Source: an uncultured Desulfobulbaceae bacterium
GTDB taxonomy: Bacteria; Desulfobacterota; Desulfobulbia; Desulfobulbales; BM004
DNA length: 59,864 bases
Reading direction: 5' to 3'
Assembly: GCA_947259115.1 (NCBI GenBank)
Contig: CAMYKS010000035.1
Span: forward strand, 1-59,864
A program made the translations under genes and the position numbers. This document shows positions 44,850 through 54,076 of this stretch, in pieces. How positions within the stretch are numbered: position 1 is the first letter of the stretch; the number at the start of each line of letters is the position of its first letter. The notes under the pieces are model-generated. The model was not told the DNA's origin. It saw nothing but the letters and a program-made list of their open reading frames with translations, and ran no database searches.

Positions 44850-45437
44850 GTGGAAGAGGAAAAAAAAGATATAGCGCTGAACCAGGGGCCCGAGGAAGCC
44901 AAAGATCCTGCCCAGGCAGAATATGACCAGGGGAAGGAGTTGCGTCAGGCTGGAGATGAAGCCATGGCTGCCTCCTGTTTTCATAATGCCCTGATCGGTT
45001 TTGAGCAGAATAACAATGAAAATGGCATTGCCAATGCTTCTGACCAGCTTGGTGATATCTGTGCCGCACGTGATGAGCATGAAAAGGCAATTGAGCACTA
45101 TCAGAGAGCTTTCGGCATATGTGATAAGGAAAATGACAGGTTCAGCCTCATCGCCCTGCAAAAAAAGATGGTAGCCTCTAAAAGGGCCCTGAAGCAGTAT
45201 GATGAGGCGGTAAACATTTATCTTAATATTATAGACATCTACGCGGGGTATAACAATCCTGCCGGCACTGTCTCCACGATGGAGGAGTTGGCTAAACTTT
45301 ATCTTGAGATGGGTGAGCGGCAGAAGTCGGCTGACACCTACAGGACGATTGCTTCCATTCACAAGAATTTCAAACATAATTTACAGGCCCGGGAATTCAG
45401 TGATAAGGCGGTGCAGGTCGAGCAGGGCGCCCAATAA
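44850..45437 (+). CDS. tetratricopeptide-repeat protein
   Basis: A 195-residue soluble TPR protein beginning with GTG; AAGGAG lies 11 bases upstream. TPR units such as NASDQLGDICAARDEHEKAIEHYQ and STMEELAKLYLEMGERQKSADTY follow an acidic N-terminus. It completes the TPR-DVU0298-TPR set and is followed after 61 bases by ribE on the same strand. Function unknown. Confidence 0.85.
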   Translation: MEEEKKDIALNQGPEEAKDPAQAEYDQGKELRQAGDEAMAASCFHNALIGFEQNNNENGIANASDQLGDICAARDEHEKAIEHYQRAFGICDKENDRFSLIALQKKMVASKRALKQYDEAVNIYLNIIDIYAGYNNPAGTVSTMEELAKLYLEMGERQKSADTYRTIASIHKNFKHNLQAREFSDKAVQVEQGAQ

Positions 45438-45498
45438 TGTTACAGCAGCTGCATGAAGCAGCCGGCGGGGCAGGTCTTAAAATGAGCAGGGTGTTGCA

Positions 45499-46158
45499 AT
45501 GTTTACCGGTATAATACTGGGTAAGGGAACTGTTGTTGAAAAAAGATCTTCAGGCAGCGGCATGATTTTCAGCCTCCGGTCTGATTTTGACCTGACCGAT
45601 CCGGAAGAGGGCGAGTCCATTGCGGTAAACGGTGTCTGTCTGACCGCCAAGAATATCAGTACCAGTGGGTTTACGGTTGATGTTTCCCCTGAGAGCCTGG
45701 CCCGTACAAACCTTGGCAAACTTGCCGTGGGCAGCACTGTGAACCTGGAAAGGGCCCTGCGCTTGAGCGACAGGCTTGGGGGGCATATGGTCAGCGGCCA
45801 TGTGGATGCTGTGTCCACAGTTGTCGAAAGGCGGGCGCTGGAAAATTTTGTCCAATTTACATTCGGGATTCCGACGGGATTGGCCAAGTACATAATTAAA
45901 AAAGGTTCCATTGCCATTGACGGTACCAGCCTGACCGTGAACAGCTGTGATGATTCAACTTTCTCCATCGTTGTGATTCCCCACACCCTGGAGGTCACGC
46001 TTTTAGGAGCACTGCGGGAAGGTGACTCGGTGAATATTGAGGTTGACCTCATAGGTAAATACGTGGAAAAAATGCTGCAGGCTGAACCTGACAAATTACA
46101 AAAATCCCCGGGGGGGATAAATCCGGAATTTCTGGCCAAGCATGGTTTTATGAAATAA
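45499..46158 (+). CDS. ribE: riboflavin synthase alpha chain
   Basis: Dismutates two lumazines to riboflavin. The 219-residue product shows two similar lumazine-binding halves: MFTGIILGKGTVV with VNGVCLTAKNIS, and LGGHMVSGHVDAVSTV with IDGTSLTVNSC. Length is typical. It begins the ribE-ribBA-ribH-nusB run; no ribD is present in the window. No FMN riboswitch is visible in the 61 bases upstream. Confidence 0.96.
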   Translation: MFTGIILGKGTVVEKRSSGSGMIFSLRSDFDLTDPEEGESIAVNGVCLTAKNISTSGFTVDVSPESLARTNLGKLAVGSTVNLERALRLSDRLGGHMVSGHVDAVSTVVERRALENFVQFTFGIPTGLAKYIIKKGSIAIDGTSLTVNSCDDSTFSIVVIPHTLEVTLLGALREGDSVNIEVDLIGKYVEKMLQAEPDKLQKSPGGINPEFLAKHGFMK

Positions 46159-46206
46159 TCTGTCCCCAGGTAAGTACATCCATATTGAAAATAAAGGTAT
46201 AGATTT

Positions 46207-47430
46207 ATGGCAGTCTCCAAGATTGAAGAGGTAATTAAGGATATTCAGGCCGGCAAGATGATCATCCTGGTGGATGATGAGGACCGGGAAAACGAAGGCG
46301 ATCTGTGTATGGCCGCAGAGGCTGTGACCCCTGAGGCTATAAATTTTATGGCCAAGTATGGCCGGGGCCTTATCTGTCTGACCCTTGACCGGACCCTGGT
46401 AAAAAAATTGAACCTGCCCATGATGGTTGAGAAGAACAAGTCACCCTTTGAAACAGGCTTTACAGTGAGCATCGAGGCGAGAACAGGGGTTACCACAGGT
46501 ATATCAGCAGCGGACAGGGCCAGGACAATTCAAGCGGCGGTGTCTCCGGATGCAAAGCCTGACGATATTGTAAGCCCGGGGCACATTTTCCCTTTACGGG
46601 CCAGAAGGGGCGGCGTACTTGAACGTACGGGTCAGACAGAAGGCTCTGTCGATCTGTCACGGTTGGCCGGTATGATGTCAGCCGGCGTTATCTGCGAAAT
46701 AATGAAAGATGACGGGACCATGGCCCGCATGCCTGATCTGGAAGAATTTGCCGTAGAGTATGACTTGAAAATAGCGACCATAGCTGATCTTGTCGCCTAC
46801 CGTCTGCGCCGCGATACTCTGGTGCACAGGGCGGTTGAGGCCAGGTTGCCCTCGCATTTCGGAGGGGAGTTCAAGGCCATTGTCTATGCCAATGATGTTG
46901 ACAAGCATGAGCATCTTGCTCTGGTCAAGGGTGACATTGACCCGGATAAGGAGATCATGGTTCGGGTCCATTCAGAATGCCTTACCGGCGACGTCTTCGG
47001 CTCCGACCGCTGCGATTGCGGCGCCCAGCTGCAGGAAGCCATGCGTATGGTATCCGAGGCAGGCGCAGGAGTTATTCTGTATATGCGCCAGGAAGGCCGT
47101 GGAATCGGCTTGATTAACAAGCTGAAAGCCTATGCCTTGCAGGATAATGAAGGGCTTGATACAGTAGATGCCAATCTGGAGCTCGGTTTCAAGCCTGATT
47201 TGCGGGACTACGGCATCGGGGCCCAGATATTGCGGGATCTGGGAGTGCGCAAGATGTGTCTGCTCACCAATAATCCCAAAAAGATCGTTGGGCTCGAAGG
47301 CTACGACCTGGAAGTAACAAAGCGTCAGTCCATTGAAATGAAGCCGGTAGCGGAAAATATCTCGTACCTGAAATGCAAAAAGAACAAAATGGGACACCTC
47401 CTGGATCTGCCGGAAAACAACGAGTTGTAA
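46207..47430 (+). CDS. ribBA: bifunctional 3,4-dihydroxy-2-butanone-4-phosphate synthase / GTP cyclohydrolase II
   Basis: A 407-residue fusion that makes both precursors of riboflavin. The RibB half (about 1-200) has VDDEDRENEGDL and SPGHIFPLRARRGGVLERTGQTE. The RibA half (about 205-400) has HSECLTGDVFGSDRCDCG, whose cysteines bind zinc, and YMRQEGRGIGL. Domain order and length are normal. It sits between ribE and ribH in a compact operon. Confidence 0.96.
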   Translation: MAVSKIEEVIKDIQAGKMIILVDDEDRENEGDLCMAAEAVTPEAINFMAKYGRGLICLTLDRTLVKKLNLPMMVEKNKSPFETGFTVSIEARTGVTTGISAADRARTIQAAVSPDAKPDDIVSPGHIFPLRARRGGVLERTGQTEGSVDLSRLAGMMSAGVICEIMKDDGTMARMPDLEEFAVEYDLKIATIADLVAYRLRRDTLVHRAVEARLPSHFGGEFKAIVYANDVDKHEHLALVKGDIDPDKEIMVRVHSECLTGDVFGSDRCDCGAQLQEAMRMVSEAGAGVILYMRQEGRGIGLINKLKAYALQDNEGLDTVDANLELGFKPDLRDYGIGAQILRDLGVRKMCLLTNNPKKIVGLEGYDLEVTKRQSIEMKPVAENISYLKCKKNKMGHLLDLPENNEL

Positions 47431-47514
47431 TTACGTTTAATATGGTACGATTGTCTGAATTATGCAGCATATTTACGAATAGACCCAGTAGCAATTGCAC
47501 AAGGAGAGGAATTG

Positions 47515-47979
47515 ATGGCAACATATATTGAAGGAGATCTGCAGGCAGCGGGAAAAAAGTTTGGCATTATTATTTCCCGTTTTAATTCGTTTATCTCTGA
47601 AAGGCTGTTGGAGGGTGCCCTGGACACACTTCTCAGGTCCGGGGCTGAAGATAGTGCCGTTGATGTGGCCCGGGTTCCGGGCGCTTTTGAAATTCCCTTG
47701 ATGACCCAAAAAATGGCAAAATCGGGAAATTATGATGCACTCATCTGTTTAGGTGCCGTTATTAGAGGGGCCACCTCCCATTACGACCTCGTTGCCAATG
47801 AGGCTGCCAAGGGCATTGCCCAGGTTAGTCTTGATTGCGGCATTCCTATAATTTTCGGGGTTCTTACCACCGACACCATTGAACAGGCAATTGAAAGGGC
47901 AGGTTCCAAAGCCGGTAATAAGGGAAGTGAATCCGCCCTGGCTGCCATTGAAATGATAAACCTGCTGGCTCAGATTTAG
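47515..47979 (+). CDS. ribH: 6,7-dimethyl-8-ribityllumazine synthase
   Basis: Makes the lumazine used by RibE. The 154-residue product has [44 protein letters not shown] and [11 protein letters not shown], all typical. The ATG at 47515 follows AAGGAGAGG; a TTG one codon upstream is rejected. It is followed 22 bases later by nusB, the usual partner. Confidence 0.96.
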   Translation: MATYIEGDLQAAGKKFGIIISRFNSFISERLLEGALDTLLRSGAEDSAVDVARVPGAFEIPLMTQKMAKSGNYDALICLGAVIRGATSHYDLVANEAAKGIAQVSLDCGIPIIFGVLTTDTIEQAIERAGSKAGNKGSESALAAIEMINLLAQI

Positions 47980-48001
47980 TAGGGGTTCAGCGGCAAAATA
48001 A

Positions 48002-48436
48002 ATGGGAATAAGACGTAAATCCAGGGAACTTGCTCTGCAGGCATTATTTCAGGGGGAATTAGCCGGTGGGGCTGGACTTTTGGATTTTGCAGAGTTCTGT
48101 GCTCATTTTCAGGCCAATAAAAAGGCCATCCCCTATGCAAAAACTCTACTTGACGGTGTGCAGGAGAAACGGCAGGAAATTGATCAACTGATTGGCAGGC
48201 ATGCGGAGAACTGGCGTCTTGAAAGAATGTCAGTCATAGACCGCAATATTTTGCGCCTCGCGGTCTTTGAACTGCGTTTTCAGGAGGATGTCCCAACCAG
48301 TGTGGCGATCAACGAAGCAGTTGAAATTGCCAAGCGCTATGCAACAGATGATTCAGCCCCCTTTATCAACGGTGTATTGGATAGCATGGCCGGGGAGGAA
48401 ATCAGCGCTGCTGAGCATAAGGCGAAGAACAGCTGA
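48002..48436 (+). CDS. nusB: transcription antitermination factor NusB
   Basis: A 144-residue all-helical RNA-binding protein that acts with NusE in rRNA antitermination. RRKSRELALQALFQ, the Arg-rich N-terminal hallmark, and the C-terminal ERMSVIDRNILRLAVFEL ... PTSVAINEAVEIAKRYATDDSAPFINGVLD stretch identify it. It ends the rib operon. Confidence 0.95.
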   Translation: MGIRRKSRELALQALFQGELAGGAGLLDFAEFCAHFQANKKAIPYAKTLLDGVQEKRQEIDQLIGRHAENWRLERMSVIDRNILRLAVFELRFQEDVPTSVAINEAVEIAKRYATDDSAPFINGVLDSMAGEEISAAEHKAKNS

Positions 48437-48468
48437 TTGTTAACGTGACAGAACTAATTTTTTGTCGG

Positions 48469-48511
48469 CATCGTAGGTAGGGAACGAAGTGAGACTTCGG
48501 AAAGCGCGATG
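48469..48511. other. stem-loop between nusB and ftsK
   Basis: Nested arms CATCG (48469) / CGATG (48507) and CGAAGT (48485) / ACTTCG (48494) form a structured hairpin 30 bases after nusB. No T-run follows. A mobile repeat or an RNA element is possible. Confidence 0.35.
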
Positions 48512-48596
48512 TGGACAGGTATTGCACCTGTAATAGATTGATGGTATTAGGCCCCGTTGATGATTGCGACATTTTTTACGACTGCATCTTAATTAA

Positions 48597-50738
48597 ATGG
48601 CAAAGAACACTAAAAAGTCCGATGGCCCGAGTTTTGCCCAGGAAGCAATTGCCGTAACCGGGCTCTTTGCTGCAGTATTTCTGTTCCTGTGTCTGGTGAG
48701 TTATTCTCTTCCTGTCTTAAACGCAGCCTCATACACATCAGCATCCAACTGGTGCGGCACAGTCGGGCACCTCATTGCCTGGGGACTCATGTCCCAGCTG
48801 GGCATCAGTTCTTTCTGGTTCATTCTTCTGTTAATTTTCTTCTCAGTTCAGTTCTTCTCCAGCTCTTCGGATTTTAAGCGGCTGCCCTTAATTTTTCTGG
48901 GCAGTGTCGGCATCCTGATTGCCAGCAGCAGTTTTTTGGGAATCATATATCCTGCTGCCGAAGACTTCATCTCAGTGGCAGGCCGCTATTACCCTGCCGG
49001 CGGTATGCTCGGCAGCCGGCTGGCACATTTCCTCAAAACCTATCTCGGCACCCCGGGATCTATTCTATTTCTCCTGTTGCTGTTCATTTTTTCCCTTATG
49101 CTTGCTGTGCGCTTCTCACCATACTTTGTGGGCAGGAAACTTCTGAGAGCTGCATATGGCCGCATCGGTGAAGGCTATTTCCAGAAAAGCGACACCAAAC
49201 CAAAGAAGGAAAAAACTGTAAAAGAAATTATCCAGGAACCTCCAATATCAGCTTCCATACCAAGTGTAAACGAGCCGGTAAGGATGGAAGAGACGGAAGA
49301 AGAAGAGGAGGACTTCCAGGTAACTCCTGTTTCTTCGGGTGAATACCGGCTTCCGGGCATAGGACTGCTTGACAAGGTTGATTCAGCGGACAGTGAGGTG
49401 GACCTGGAACATTATTATGGGGTGAGTAAAAAGCTTGAGGATAAGCTGCGTGATTTCGGAATTTCCGGCAAGGTTGAGGGTATTTCACCGGGGCCCGTTG
49501 TCACCACCTATGAGTTTGCCCCGGCGCCCGGCATAAAAATAACCCGTATTGTATCCCTGGCAGATGATCTGGCCATGGGGCTGAAGGCGGAAAGTGTCAG
49601 GATTGTGGGCTCAATTCCCGGCAAGGCCGCTCTGGGTATTGAGATACCCAATCCGCAAAGGGAGATAGTCTACATCCGTGATATTCTCTCCAGTGAGACA
49701 TTCAAGAATTCTACTTCCAGGCTGACTCTGGGGCTGGGCAAGGATGTAGTAGGCCAGCCGGTGGTTGCCGACCTGGCCAGAATGCCCCACCTGCTCATTG
49801 CCGGCGCCACGGGCTCCGGCAAGAGTGTCGGCATCAATTCCATTATCTGTTCCATACTTTTTAAGTCCACCCCGGACGAAGTGCGCTTTCTGCTCATTGA
49901 TCCTAAACGCATTGAGCTCTCCGGTTATGAGGCAATTCCCCACCTGTTGCATCCGGTGGTCGTTGACCCGAAAATGGCGAACAGGGCCCTGCAATGGGCC
50001 GTGCGTGAAATGGAGCGGCGCTACATGCTGCTTGATGAGATGCGCGTCAAAAGCTTTGCCTCCTATAACCAGGTGGCAGAGGACAAGCTGCCGCTGATTG
50101 TCATCGTGGTCGATGAGCTGGCTGATCTGATGATGGTGTCTTCCCGTGAAGTTGAGGAATCCATTGCCCGCCTGGCTCAAATGGCCAGGGCTGCCGGCAT
50201 GCACCTTATTCTGGCGACCCAGAGGCCCTCGGTGGATGTGCTGACCGGTTTGATCAAGGCGAATTTTCCCACCAGAATTTCATTCAAGGTCTTCTCCAAG
50301 GTGGACTCCAGGACGATCCTTGACATGAGCGGGGCCGAGCATCTGCTGGGTGATGGAGACTCCCTGTTTCTGCCTCCGGGTAAGGCCAGGATGCAGCGCA
50401 TCCATGGCACCTATATTTCCGAGAAGGAAACTGAACGGATTATTGAATTTCTGAAGGAGCAGGGCACAGCCCGCTATGACGAATCCGTACTTGAGGCTGT
50501 GGAAGAGGAGAACGGTGGCAGTAACGGCATGAGTGAAGACGAGTACGATGAAAAATATGATGAAGCCGTGGCCCTTGTCTGCGAAACCGGGCAGGCTTCC
50601 ATCTCCATGGTGCAGAGGCGGCTGCGTGTTGGGTATAATCGTGCGGCCCGTATGATCGAAATCATGGAAAAGGAAGGAATTGTCGGGCCGAGTGACGGCT
50701 CAAAGCCTCGGGATGTTCTGGCCCGCAAGAAGTATTAG
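48597..50738 (+). CDS. ftsK: DNA translocase FtsK/SpoIIIE
   Basis: A 713-residue membrane-bound motor that moves chromosome DNA at the division septum. The N-terminal ~190 residues hold four membrane helices, then an acidic linker. The RecA-like motor carries Walker A (GATGSGKSVG) and Walker B (LIVIVVDELADLM), with LLIDPKRIELSGYE and ILATQRPSVDVLTG. The C-terminal gamma (winged-helix) domain is EAVALVCETGQASISMVQRRLRVGYNRAARMI. Size is on the short side of the family because the linker is short. It stands alone. Confidence 0.96.
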   Translation: MAKNTKKSDGPSFAQEAIAVTGLFAAVFLFLCLVSYSLPVLNAASYTSASNWCGTVGHLIAWGLMSQLGISSFWFILLLIFFSVQFFSSSSDFKRLPLIFLGSVGILIASSSFLGIIYPAAEDFISVAGRYYPAGGMLGSRLAHFLKTYLGTPGSILFLLLLFIFSLMLAVRFSPYFVGRKLLRAAYGRIGEGYFQKSDTKPKKEKTVKEIIQEPPISASIPSVNEPVRMEETEEEEEDFQVTPVSSGEYRLPGIGLLDKVDSADSEVDLEHYYGVSKKLEDKLRDFGISGKVEGISPGPVVTTYEFAPAPGIKITRIVSLADDLAMGLKAESVRIVGSIPGKAALGIEIPNPQREIVYIRDILSSETFKNSTSRLTLGLGKDVVGQPVVADLARMPHLLIAGATGSGKSVGINSIICSILFKSTPDEVRFLLIDPKRIELSGYEAIPHLLHPVVVDPKMANRALQWAVREMERRYMLLDEMRVKSFASYNQVAEDKLPLIVIVVDELADLMMVSSREVEESIARLAQMARAAGMHLILATQRPSVDVLTGLIKANFPTRISFKVFSKVDSRTILDMSGAEHLLGDGDSLFLPPGKARMQRIHGTYISEKETERIIEFLKEQGTARYDESVLEAVEEENGGSNGMSEDEYDEKYDEAVALVCETGQASISMVQRRLRVGYNRAARMIEIMEKEGIVGPSDGSKPRDVLARKKY

Positions 50739-50923
50739 AAAATTATTGTGAATACAGTTGCGCAATCACTGTTCTGATTTGTAGAAAAAAACTTTCATTT
50801 GGAAGTAAGATTTTTAGGCCCTTGAGCTTTTTTTATTTTTTTACGGTTATTGATTTTCATCCTGATTCATGCCTCATTTTTTCTCTTTTTTTCCTTAAGG
50901 CACCAATTAAAAAAGTTTTTTCC

Positions 50924-50952
50924 TTGACATTTAATAAGTGACAAATTATACA
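50924..50952 (+). promoter_or_regulatory. strong sigma-70-type promoter for aprBA
   Basis: A consensus TTGACA at 50924-50929, an optimal 17-base spacer and TATACA at 50947-50952. Transcription would start near 50959, giving a leader of about 350 bases before the aprB ATG at 51309. The 570-bp gap after ftsK otherwise shows T-rich DNA and no gene I can support. Confidence 0.65.
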
Positions 50953-51308
50953 TCCCGATGTCGAAAAAAATGAGTGACGGTTCAGTCAGAATTTCTTCCT
51001 GAGCGCGAAGAAAAATAGATAGTTAAAAAATTTCATATAGTTGTGTTCAGGTGGACCGGTTTCCTAGCAGTTTCATGCTGTTGGGGCTTGCCGGTAAAAA
51101 TGGCAAAATTACTCCCGGCTGACAAGGAAAAGTTGACTTTTTCTTATCCAAAGCTGCGGGGTTGGAATTATAAATCTGTTATTCAGGCTGTTTCAGCATT
51201 TAAATGTCTACTGTTGGAGCTGGGACAACCTGATTTGGTATAGAGTAACAAATTGGTTTCGTCAAAGACGGAGCCGTAAAGGTTAATCTTTTTGAGGAGG
51301 TAAATTTA

Positions 51309-51769
51309 ATGCCAAGCTACGTAGATCCTGAAAAGTGTGATGGTTGTAAAGGCGGAGACAAGACAGCCTGCATAAAGGCGGAGACAAGACAGCCTGCATG
51401 TACATCTGCCCCAATGACCTGATGGTCTTGAACAAAGAGGCAATGCTGGCCTATAATCAGGAACCGGATGCCTGCTGGGAATGCTACTCATGCGTTAAGA
51501 TCTGTCCGCAGGGTGCTATCTATGTCAGGGGTTACAATGACTTTGTTCCCATGGGCGGCCAGGTTCATCCAATGAGAAGTTCCGATTCCATCATGTGGAC
51601 TGTTAAATTCCGTAACGGCAACATGAAGCGCTTTAAGTTCCCTATCCGGACAACGGCTGAGGGTGCTGCCAACGCCTATCCTGATTTGAAAGGCGACAAC
51701 CTGGACAATGAGTTGCTTTCCACACAGAAAGAGCTCCCGAGTCCCGATCCAGCGAAAATGGCCAAGTAA
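51309..51769 (+). pseudogene. aprB: adenylylsulfate reductase beta subunit, frame broken by a 26-bp tandem duplication
   Basis: AprB is the iron-sulfur subunit of APS reductase, passing electrons to AprA. Starting at the ATG at 51309 (GAGGAGG upstream), the product reads MPSYVDPEKCDGCKGGDKTAC and then goes out of frame, ending after 37 residues. A perfect 26-bp duplication (51348-51373 and 51374-51399) causes this. Removing one copy gives an uninterrupted 144-residue AprB with the eight cluster cysteines C10, C13, C21, C25 and the later CWECYSCVKICP, exactly as in the family. The frame from the ATG at 51398 encodes residues 22-144 intact but lacks three N-terminal cysteines. Since aprA and qmoABC are intact, an assembly error or very recent mutation is more likely than an old pseudogene. 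Confidence 0.93.
51348..51399 (+). repeat. 26-bp perfect tandem duplication inside aprB
   Basis: Two identical, adjoining copies at 51348-51373 and 51374-51399, beginning AAAGGCGGAGAC and ending GCCTGCAT. Because 26 is not a multiple of three, the duplication shifts the aprB frame. Confidence 0.97.
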
Positions 51770-51812
51770 TTATCAGTTAAGAAAACTTATTTAAATATAA
51801 GGAGGAATAAAT

Positions 51813-53828
51813 ATGGCGTTACCTAATAAGCCGATGGGCGAACTGCCCGCCGTTGCAAATCCCGAAATTGCCGAGCATGAGTGTGATGTTCTTATCGTAG
51901 GTGGCGGTATGGCCGCTTGCGGTACAGCATTTGAGATCAAGAAATGGGCCCCGGCCGATATGAAAATTACCCTGGTTGACAAGGCTTCCCTGGAGCGTTC
52001 CGGCGCTGTTGCCCAGGGCCTTTCAGCTATCAATACCTACATCGGCGAAAACCCCATTGAAAATTACGTAAAAATGGTACGTAATGACCTGATGGGCGTT
52101 GTACGCGAAGATCTCATCTACGACCTCGGTCGTCACGTTGATGATTCCGTGCATCTCTTCGAGGAATGGGGTCTGCCGATTTGGAAAATATCTGAAGACG
52201 GTTCCAACCTTGACGGTTCCAAGCCTGCTCCTAAACTGACCGAAGGCGGCAAGCCGGTCCGTACCGGTAAATGGCAGATCATGATCAACGGTGAGTCCTA
52301 TAAGTGCATCGTTGCCGAGCCAGCAAAAACTGCCCTTGGCGAAGAAAACTGCCTGGAGCGTATTTTCATCGTGAAATTGCTCCTTGATAAGAATACACCT
52401 AACAAGATCGCAGGTGCTGTAGGTTTCTCCACCCGTGAGAACAAGGTACATGTCTTCAAATGCAAGACCATGATGGTTGCCTGTGGCGGTGCTGTTAATA
52501 TCTTCCGTCCACGCTCAACCGGTGAGGGTAAAGGCCGCGCCTGGTACCCGGTATGGAATGCCGGTTCTACCTACACAATGTGCGCCCAGGTCGGTGCTAC
52601 ACTGACCATGATGGAAAACCGCTTCACGCCTGCCCGCTTCAAAGACGGTTACGGTCCGGTCGGTGCATGGTTCCTGCTTTTCAAAGCCAAAGTGCAGAAC
52701 GGCCTTGGTGAGTTCTATGCCAATACCGATGCAGTAAAAGACGAATTAGGAAAATTTATGCCTTACGGTGCTTCTGCTGTTACCCCGACCTGTCTGCGTA
52801 ACCATCTCATGATTGAAGAGCTGAAAGCCGGCCGCGGTCCTATCTACATGGCTACCGACGTTGCCCTGAACGCCTTCCTTGACGATGCACGTGCAGCCGG
52901 TAAGGACGAAAAAGAAGTCAAGAAATTCTGGAAACACCTCGAGTCCGAGGCCTGGGAAGATTTCCTTGATATGTCCGTTGGCCAGGCAGGTCTCTGGGCT
53001 GGTATGAATATTGAGCCCGAAAAAACCGGTTCCGAGATTATGCCCACAGAGCCTTACATGCTGGGTTCCCATTCAGGCTGCTGCGGTATCTGGGTTTCCG
53101 GTCCTGATGAGGACTGGGTGCCGACCATCGACGGTCCCCGCTCCCATCAGTATAAATGGGGCTACAACCGTATGACCACGGTTGATGGTCTGTTCACCGC
53201 CGGCGACGGCGTTGGCGCTTCCGGCCACAAGTTCTCCTCCGGCTCCCATGCCGAGGGTAGAATGTGTGCCAAGCAGATGGTCAAGTACTGCCGCGACAAT
53301 GCGGGTTACACTCCGGAACTGAAGCAGACTGCTCAGGAACTGGCCGATGAGATCTACGCACCGGTTAAGCTCTATCTTGAGCATGTAGGCAAATCAACAG
53401 CTGCTGACGTTAACCCGAATTACTGCAAGCCTGCAGGTTTGATGATGCGTCTCATGAAGGCCACCGATGAGTACGGTGGTGGTGTTGCTACCTACTACAT
53501 GACCTCAGGTAAGCTGCTCAACATCTGCCTCGATCTGCTTGAGATGATGCGTGAAGATGCTGAACTCATGGCTGCCGGTGACCTGCATGAGCTTATGAGG
53601 TGCTGGGAAAATTACCATCGTATCTGGTGTGTTGAAACCCATATCCGCCACATCGAGTTCAGAAAAGAGAGCCGTTATCCCGGCTTTTATTACAGGTCAG
53701 ACTTCCCGACCGTTGATGATGAGAACTGGAAGGCCTTCGTTAACTCCACGTTTGATCCTGAGACCAAAGAGTGGAAGTGCGAGAAGGTGCCTTGTGTAAA
53801 TATCATTGAAACCGATCCGTGGATCTAA
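51813..53828 (+). CDS. aprA: adenylylsulfate reductase alpha subunit
   Basis: The FAD-containing catalytic subunit that reduces APS to AMP and sulfite in the cytoplasm. The 671-residue product belongs to the fumarate reductase flavoprotein group: the FAD dinucleotide-binding motif is LIVGGGMAACGTAFEI, then DKASLERSGAVAQGLSAINTY. ENRFTPARFKDGYGPVGAW and LGSHSGCCGIW carry conserved active-site residues of the AprA family. Length is normal. AAGGAGG precedes the ATG and the gene is 43 bases after aprB. A strong terminator follows, so aprBA is its own transcript. Confidence 0.98.
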   Translation: MALPNKPMGELPAVANPEIAEHECDVLIVGGGMAACGTAFEIKKWAPADMKITLVDKASLERSGAVAQGLSAINTYIGENPIENYVKMVRNDLMGVVREDLIYDLGRHVDDSVHLFEEWGLPIWKISEDGSNLDGSKPAPKLTEGGKPVRTGKWQIMINGESYKCIVAEPAKTALGEENCLERIFIVKLLLDKNTPNKIAGAVGFSTRENKVHVFKCKTMMVACGGAVNIFRPRSTGEGKGRAWYPVWNAGSTYTMCAQVGATLTMMENRFTPARFKDGYGPVGAWFLLFKAKVQNGLGEFYANTDAVKDELGKFMPYGASAVTPTCLRNHLMIEELKAGRGPIYMATDVALNAFLDDARAAGKDEKEVKKFWKHLESEAWEDFLDMSVGQAGLWAGMNIEPEKTGSEIMPTEPYMLGSHSGCCGIWVSGPDEDWVPTIDGPRSHQYKWGYNRMTTVDGLFTAGDGVGASGHKFSSGSHAEGRMCAKQMVKYCRDNAGYTPELKQTAQELADEIYAPVKLYLEHVGKSTAADVNPNYCKPAGLMMRLMKATDEYGGGVATYYMTSGKLLNICLDLLEMMREDAELMAAGDLHELMRCWENYHRIWCVETHIRHIEFRKESRYPGFYYRSDFPTVDDENWKAFVNSTFDPETKEWKCEKVPCVNIIETDPWI

Positions 53829-53893
53829 ATTCTCTCTGAGGATCAGACAAAACTATTCACAGGTCAGATCCCTATGCAGAGTATGAAGAAAAC

Positions 53894-53932
53894 AAATCTC
53901 CAGGCACCGGAAGCGGTGCCTGGAGATTTTTC
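53894..53932 (+). terminator. intrinsic terminator after aprA
   Basis: A 15-bp stem (53894-53908 and 53915-53929, core TCTCCAGGCACC) with a 6-base loop, ending in a T-rich tail. Confidence 0.9.
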
Positions 53933-53983
53933 TATACTTAGGGATTCTGGTTGATTGCGTTGGTTGAGATGGCTTGAAATTGC

Positions 53984-54010
53984 TTGACACCACTGCAAAT
54001 AGCCTAAAAT
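53984..54010 (+). promoter_or_regulatory. candidate promoter for qmoABC
   Basis: TTGACA at 53984-53989 and TAAAAT at 54005-54010, with a short 15-base spacer (16-17 if AAAATA or AAATAA is used). It lies between the aprA terminator and qmoA, supporting separate transcription of qmo. Confidence 0.4.
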
Positions 54011-54076
54011 AACAAATCATTTGAACCAAGATAATCAACCCGTGAATTATGAAAATAATATGAATGGAGGAATGGT

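Noticed and set aside
45438..45498. FMN riboswitch before ribE
   Set aside because: Only 61 bases are available and the conserved riboswitch core is not visible.
51043..51243. 66-codon frame in the aprBA leader
   Set aside because: No binding site, no recognisable composition or family, and it lies in the probable untranslated leader.
51398..51769. Independent 123-residue AprB starting at the ATG at 51398
   Set aside because: That ATG is codon 22 of the true gene, created as a visible start only by the 26-bp duplication; the family N-terminus with three cluster cysteines lies upstream at 51309.
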